The notes beneath the pieces were generated by a model. The model saw only the letters and a program-made list of their open reading frames with translations. It ran no database searches and was not told the origin of the DNA. From DAOMNN01 sp964404505 (GTDB lineage: Bacteria > Pseudomonadota > Gammaproteobacteria > Burkholderiales > Rhodocyclaceae): a stretch of DNA of 36,972 nucleotides. The stretch spans positions 1 through 36,972 of the forward strand of contig CAYOKH010000013.1 in assembly GCA_964404505.1 (NCBI GenBank), given 5' to 3'. The position numbers and the translations under genes are program-made. This document shows positions 32,839-36,972 of this stretch, piece after piece; the first letter of the stretch is position 1; the number at the start of each line of letters is the position of its first letter.

Positions 32839-33009
32839 TACACGTTCGAGCTCCCGACCGGAAAGGAGGGGCGATCTCCGGTTGCAACTGGCGTCGCCAT
32901 ACGTTCGGGAGACATCCACAACAATCTGGCCGCCGCGCCCGCGCGTGACGATTCCCGCGGTTGACGGCGCGTTACGAGAACCTTGACTGAAGCGCATTTC
33001 GAACTCCCC

Positions 33010-34428
33010 GTGACCCACGATCTCTGGTCCTTCTGCCTGGCGCGACTTGAAAGCGAATTGCCGCCGCAGCAGTTCAGCACCTGGATCAAGGCCCTCACTG
33101 CGGCTCAGGCACCGTCCGACGACCATCCGTGCTTGAGACTTCTTGCACCGAATCGCTTCGTGCTGCAGTGGGTGCGCGAACGCTATCTCAGACGAATCGG
33201 CGAACTCGGTGAGGAGTTCCACGGCGCGCCGATTGCACTCGAACTGTCCCTGCCGGCCTCGACTGCGGTGCATGCGCCGCCGTTACGGGCGGCAACCGCA
33301 AGCGCGGCCGCCACCCGGACCGAGCCTGACCCAGCCGCTGCAGCTTCGCCGCCGGTGCGCCCGGCGACCGGTCCCGGCATGGCCACCCCGGTCGATGCGA
33401 CGTACGAGAAGACCCGCCTCAACCCGGATTTCACCTTCGACACCCTCGTAACCGGACGCGCCAATGACCTTGCCCGCGCCGCTGCAATGCAGGTCGCGCA
33501 GAATCCCGGCACCTCGTACAACCCGCTTTTCATCTATGGCGGGGTCGGCCTGGGCAAGACACACATGGTTCACGCTATCGGCAATGCCGTGTTCCGCGCC
33601 AATCCGCGAGCCATCATCCGCTATGTGCACGTCGAGGACTACTATGCCGATGTCGTCCGCGCCTACCAGCAGAAGAGCTTCGACGCCTTCAAGCGCTATT
33701 ACCGTTCACTCGACCTGCTGATCATCGATGACATCCAGTTCTTCAACAACAAGAATCGCACCCAGGAAGAGTTCTTCCATGCGTTCAATGCGCTCACCGA
33801 GGCGCGCAAGCAGATCGTGATCACCTGCGACACCTACCCCAAGGATATTCAGGGCCTCGAAGACCGCCTGATCTCGCGCTTCGACTGGGGTCTTACGGTG
33901 CAGATCGAACCGCCCGAACTCGAGATGCGCGTCGCCATCCTGAAGAAGAAGGCCGAGGCGCTGCGCGTCGAACTCAACGACGACGTCGCCTTCCTGATCG
34001 CCAAGAACCTGCGCTCCAACGTGCGTGAACTCGAGGGGGCGCTGAACAAGGTCGTCGCCTATGCACGTTTCCATGGTCGCGCCATTTCTCTCGAAGTCGC
34101 AAAGGAAGCCCTCAAGGATCTGCTCACCGCGCACAATCGGCAGCTTTCGATCGAGCATATCCAGAAAACCGTGGCCGAGTACTACAAGATCAAGATTGCC
34201 GACATGCACTCGAAAAAGCGCACCCGTGCGATCGCCCGCCCGCGCCAGGTGGCGATGTGGCTCGCAAAGGATCTCACCCCCTTGTCTCTGCCCGCGATCG
34301 GCGAGGCATTCGGCGGGCGCGACCACACCACCGTGCTCCATGCATGCCGCACCATTGCCGACCTCAGGCTGGGCGACCACCAACTCAATCACGACGTTCA
34401 CGTCCTGACCCAGGTATTGCGGGGATGA
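33010..34428 (+). CDS. dnaA: Chromosomal replication initiator protein DnaA
   Basis: Initiator ATPase that binds DnaA boxes and melts oriC. Domain I opens THDLWSFCLARLESELPPQQFSTWI. A proline/alanine-rich domain II is at about 85-140. The AAA+ domain has Walker A GGVGLGKTHM and Walker B LLIIDDIQFF. Domain IV carries the DNA-binding signature RPRQVAMWLAKDLTPLSLPAIGEAFGGRDHTTVLHA. GTG 33010 is chosen because it puts the domain I tryptophan at position 6 as in E. coli. TTG 32983 would add nine residues and remains possible; neither has a strong ribosome-binding site. Length 472 or 481. Confidence 0.96.
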   Translation: MTHDLWSFCLARLESELPPQQFSTWIKALTAAQAPSDDHPCLRLLAPNRFVLQWVRERYLRRIGELGEEFHGAPIALELSLPASTAVHAPPLRAATASAAATRTEPDPAAAASPPVRPATGPGMATPVDATYEKTRLNPDFTFDTLVTGRANDLARAAAMQVAQNPGTSYNPLFIYGGVGLGKTHMVHAIGNAVFRANPRAIIRYVHVEDYYADVVRAYQQKSFDAFKRYYRSLDLLIIDDIQFFNNKNRTQEEFFHAFNALTEARKQIVITCDTYPKDIQGLEDRLISRFDWGLTVQIEPPELEMRVAILKKKAEALRVELNDDVAFLIAKNLRSNVRELEGALNKVVAYARFHGRAISLEVAKEALKDLLTAHNRQLSIEHIQKTVAEYYKIKIADMHSKKRTRAIARPRQVAMWLAKDLTPLSLPAIGEAFGGRDHTTVLHACRTIADLRLGDHQLNHDVHVLTQVLRG

Positions 34429-34500
34429 ACGTGAGCCTGAAGGCCCAGCGCGGCGGGATCGCCGCAGGGGCTCCAATTCACAAACAGAAAAACTGACACC

Positions 34501-35607
34501 ATGCACCTGCTTACCACCACCCGCGACGCATTGCTCGCCCCGCTGCAATCGGTTTCCGGCATCGTCGAGAAGCGCCATACACTGCCGATCCTCTCGAATG
34601 TGCTGATCGAGAAACACGGCGAGCAACTGACCATGCTCGCAACCGACATCGAGATCCAGATCCGCACCACCACGGCCGGAAATCTGGGCGGCGACGATGC
34701 CAATATCACCGTGTCTGCGCGCAAGCTGCAGGACATCCTGCGCGCGCTGCCCGAGGGCGTCGACGTCAACGTCACGGTCGACGACAAGCGGCTCACGATC
34801 AAGGCCGGCAAGAGTCGCTTCGCACTGCAGACCCTGCCCGCAGCCGACTATCCACGCATGAGTCTTCCCGATGGCGACGCGACCCGCTTCTCCGTCAGCC
34901 AGAAGACCTTCAAGCGCCAGCTCGGCCAGGTCGCCTATGCGATGGCCCAGCAGGACATTCGCTATTACCTGAACGGCCTGCTTCTCATCGCCGACGGCAA
35001 TGAGCTGCGCATGGTCGCCACCGACGGTCACCGCCTCGCCTACGCCGCCAGCGCGCTCGCGTCCGATGTCGCCCGCACCGAGGTCATCCTCCCGCGCAAG
35101 ACCGTGACCGAACTCGCACGCCAGCTCGCAGACACCGATGACACGCTCGAGATCGTGCTGGCCGGCAACCAGGCCGTGTTCCGCTTCGGCCCGATCGAGC
35201 TCGTGTCCAAGCTCATCGACGGCAAGTTTCCCGACTACGAGAGGGTGATCCCCCAGAACCACCCGGGCATGCTCACCTTCAAACGCGCACCGCTGCTCGC
35301 GTCCCTGTCCCGCGTAGCGATTCTCACCAACGAGAAGTTCCGCGGGGTGCGCCTGGTCCTCAAGGACGGCCTGCTCCGTGTCGTCAGTACCAACAACGAG
35401 CAGGAAGAAGCTCAGGAAGAAATCGAGATCGACTACCAGGGCGACCCGCTCGACATCGGTTTCAACGTCACCTACCTGCTTGACGTGCTCAACAACGTCG
35501 CCAGCGAAGAAATCGAGTGGCACTTCAACGACGGCAACTCCAGCGCGCTCCTCACCGTTCCGGGGAACGACCACTTCAAGTACGTCGTAATGCCGATGCG
35601 CATCTGA
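34501..35607 (+). CDS. dnaN: DNA polymerase III beta sliding clamp
   Basis: A 368-residue sliding clamp with three similar clamp domains. The opening LLTTTRDALLAPLQSVSGIVEKRHTLPILSNVLI and the closing SALLTVPGNDHFKYVVMPMRI are standard. It forms the ring that tethers polymerase III and recruits clamp-binding proteins. It follows dnaA after 72 bp and is normally co-transcribed with it. Confidence 0.98.
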   Translation: MHLLTTTRDALLAPLQSVSGIVEKRHTLPILSNVLIEKHGEQLTMLATDIEIQIRTTTAGNLGGDDANITVSARKLQDILRALPEGVDVNVTVDDKRLTIKAGKSRFALQTLPAADYPRMSLPDGDATRFSVSQKTFKRQLGQVAYAMAQQDIRYYLNGLLLIADGNELRMVATDGHRLAYAASALASDVARTEVILPRKTVTELARQLADTDDTLEIVLAGNQAVFRFGPIELVSKLIDGKFPDYERVIPQNHPGMLTFKRAPLLASLSRVAILTNEKFRGVRLVLKDGLLRVVSTNNEQEEAQEEIEIDYQGDPLDIGFNVTYLLDVLNNVASEEIEWHFNDGNSSALLTVPGNDHFKYVVMPMRI

Positions 35608-35751
35608 GCCGAATGGCCCTCCCCGCAGGACGGACAGACCCCCAACACGGGTCGTAGCCCGCCGCCGAACCTGGAATGCCGTTTCGCCGCTGCGCACCAC
35701 GTCGGTCCGGTCACCCGCCCGCCCCTTGTTCACGAATCATCCGGGATCACC

Positions 35752-36972
35752 ATGTCAGAAATGCAGAACCGCCCTCTCAACGAAGATTATGACGAATCCA
35801 GCATCCAGCAACTCGAGGGCCTGGAGGCGGTCAGAAAGCGTCCCGGCATGTACATCGGTGACACGTCCGATGGCACTGGGCTGCACCACATGGTGTTCGA
35901 GGTCGTCGATAACGCGATCGACGAGGCACTCGCCGGTCATTGCGACGACATTGTCGTCACCATCCATCCGGACAACTCGATTTCAGTGGCCGACAATGGC
36001 CGTGGCATCCCGGTCGGGGTCAAGATGGACGACAAGCACGAACCGAAGCGCTCCGCCGCCGAGATCGTCATGTGCGTGCTGCACGCCGGCGGCAAGTTCA
36101 ACCAGAACAGCTACAAGGTCTCGGGCGGTCTGCACGGCGTGGGCGTATCCTGCGTCAACGCGCTATCCAAGTGGCTGCGCCTGACCATCCGCCGCGATGG
36201 CAGGAAGCACTTCATCGAGTTCCATCGCGGCGTCCCGCAGGACCGTGTGATCGAAGTCGTGGACGGCGTCGAGGTCAGCCCTCTGCGCGTCGTTGGCGAG
36301 CCCACGACCCGACGCGGCACCGAGCTGCATTTCCTTGCCGACGAGGATATTTTCGGCAACCTCGAGTTCCACTACGACATCCTCGCCAAGCGGCTGCGCG
36401 AACTGTCGTTCCTGAACAATGGCGTCAAGATCCGCCTCATCGATCAGCGCACCGGAAAGGAGGAGAACTTCGCCTTCGCCGGCGGCGTACGGGGCTTCGT
36501 CGAGTACATCAATCGCACCAAGAACGTGCTTCACCCCAACGTCTTTCACGCCTCGGGCGAAACCCGCATTCCCACGGGCGGCGGGCTCGACGCGGAACTC
36601 TCGGTCGAAGTCGCGATGCAGTGGAACGACTCCTATGCGGAGCAGGTGCTGTGCTTCACCAACAACATCCCCCAGGCCGACGGCGGCACCCACCTCACCG
36701 GCCTGCGGGCCGCGATGACCCGCGTCATCAACAAGTATATCGAGGTCAATGAGATCGCGAAGAAGGCCAAGGTCGACATCACCGGCGACGACATGCGCGA
36801 AGGGCTTGCCTGCGTGCTGTCGGTGAAGATGCCCGACCCCAAGTTCGCCAGCCAGACCAAGATGAAGCTGGTCTCGTCCGAAGCCCGCCCCGCGGTCGAG
36901 GAAGTCGTCGCCAACAAACTCGGTGATTTCCTTCTCGAGAACCCGAACGACGCCAAGACCATCTGCGGCAAG
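35752..36972 (+). CDS. gyrB: DNA gyrase subunit B, N-terminal part (runs off right edge)
   Basis: The first 407 codons of the gyrase ATPase subunit. The GHKL ATP-binding motifs are visible: VFEVVDNAIDEALAG (N-box), SVADNGRGIPVG and GGLHGVGVSCVNALS (glycine box). The transducer domain follows, with QADGGTHLTGLRAAMTRVIN. The reading is uninterrupted to the window edge, where the TOPRIM domain would begin. ATG 35752 gives the expected start before SIQQLEGLEAVRKRPGMYIG. It follows dnaN by 144 bp, a gap in which I see no clear promoter. Confidence 0.98.
   Translation, partial: MSEMQNRPLNEDYDESSIQQLEGLEAVRKRPGMYIGDTSDGTGLHHMVFEVVDNAIDEALAGHCDDIVVTIHPDNSISVADNGRGIPVGVKMDDKHEPKRSAAEIVMCVLHAGGKFNQNSYKVSGGLHGVGVSCVNALSKWLRLTIRRDGRKHFIEFHRGVPQDRVIEVVDGVEVSPLRVVGEPTTRRGTELHFLADEDIFGNLEFHYDILAKRLRELSFLNNGVKIRLIDQRTGKEENFAFAGGVRGFVEYINRTKNVLHPNVFHASGETRIPTGGGLDAELSVEVAMQWNDSYAEQVLCFTNNIPQADGGTHLTGLRAAMTRVINKYIEVNEIAKKAKVDITGDDMREGLACVLSVKMPDPKFASQTKMKLVSSEARPAVEEVVANKLGDFLLENPNDAKTICGK

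Larger units (their letters stand above)
32765..32982. other. Candidate origin region (rpmH-dnaA gap)
   Basis: Between divergent rpmH and dnaA. It has an AT-rich run (32760-32800, including TATTTTTT) next to a perfect DnaA box (32808-32816) and a poor box (ACATCCACA, 32912-32920). All genes to the left up to 13.8 kb except none run leftward, and dnaA onward runs rightward, the pattern expected around oriC. With only one good box it is sparse for an origin, so some of oriC may lie elsewhere. Confidence 0.55.

Noticed and set aside
32912..32920. ACATCCACA as a second DnaA box before dnaA
   Set aside because: Two mismatches from the consensus; not enough to call a site alone.
32587..33273. A 228-codon minus-strand open frame spanning rpmH and the dnaA start
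   Set aside because: Out of frame with rpmH and antisense to dnaA; no homology-like content. L34 in another frame is certain.
1..36972. CRISPR arrays, insertion sequences, prophage or defence genes
   Set aside because: Looked for regular repeats, transposases, integrases and defence motifs on both strands; none seen. The region is compact core chromosome.

Overview
This window is the replication-origin-proximal region of a high-GC betaproteobacterial chromosome, most likely a member of the Rhodocyclales (the Azoarcus/Thauera/Aromatoleum group). The reasons are the gene order yidC-yidD-rnpA-rpmH | dnaA-dnaN-gyrB, the protein sequences (betaproteobacterial metX-metW, a mannose-type IIA-HPr-EI cassette, trkAH beside an ntrYX-like pair) and the strong GC bias. 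No rRNA, tRNA, insertion sequence, prophage or CRISPR array is visible. The lineage is inferred from family resemblance, not from a search.

Layout. 1-3.0 kb (minus): the 5' part of a UvrA-type gene that runs off the left edge, then a LysR regulator. 3.2-4.6 kb: a divergent two-gene operon of a small two-helix membrane protein and a TauE/SafE (TSUP) permease. 4.7-5.0 kb: a DUF1330 protein. 5.1-7.5 kb: a soluble phosphotransferase cascade (IIA, HPr, EI) with no sugar permease beside it. 7.5-9.4 kb: metX-metW behind a SAM-II riboswitch with its own promoter and a transcription terminator. 9.4-10.1 kb: an unknown 105-residue protein and a collapsed GGDEF/EAL pseudogene. 10.1-13.8 kb: AmpG-like permease, SMUG1-like uracil-DNA glycosylase, beta-carbonic anhydrase and MOSC protein. 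13.8-16.0 kb: priA (minus).

16.0-32.7 kb holds only minus-strand genes: hemE, trkH, trkA, a QueG/CblC-like iron-sulfur protein, a degenerate NtrX-like regulator, its NtrY-like kinase, a DUF4390 secreted protein, rsmB, speE, speD, a second TSUP permease, mnmE, yidC, yidD, rnpA and rpmH. Transcription flips at about 32.8 kb, and dnaA, dnaN and gyrB (cut by the right edge) run rightward. This divergence, a perfect DnaA box and an AT-rich stretch place the likely oriC between rpmH and dnaA. Two parS centromere sites flank the second TSUP gene 4-5 kb away. A separate AT-rich gap of 373 bp between priA and hemE carries a second cluster of DnaA boxes.

How the genes work together. The core is chromosome replication and segregation (dnaA, dnaN, gyrB, priA, parS sites), membrane-protein insertion and RNA processing (yidC/D, rnpA, rpmH, mnmE, rsmB), polyamine synthesis (speD/E), potassium uptake (trkA/H) and haem synthesis (hemE). 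The plus-strand left part adds regulatory PTS, methionine synthesis under SAM control, and cell-wall, DNA and CO2 housekeeping. The least ordinary items are the SAM-II terminator switch, the ATPase-dead NtrX-like protein, the CblC-like ferredoxin, the terminator-like palindrome inside rnpA, and the second DnaA-box cluster. I see no clear wholly new multi-gene system.
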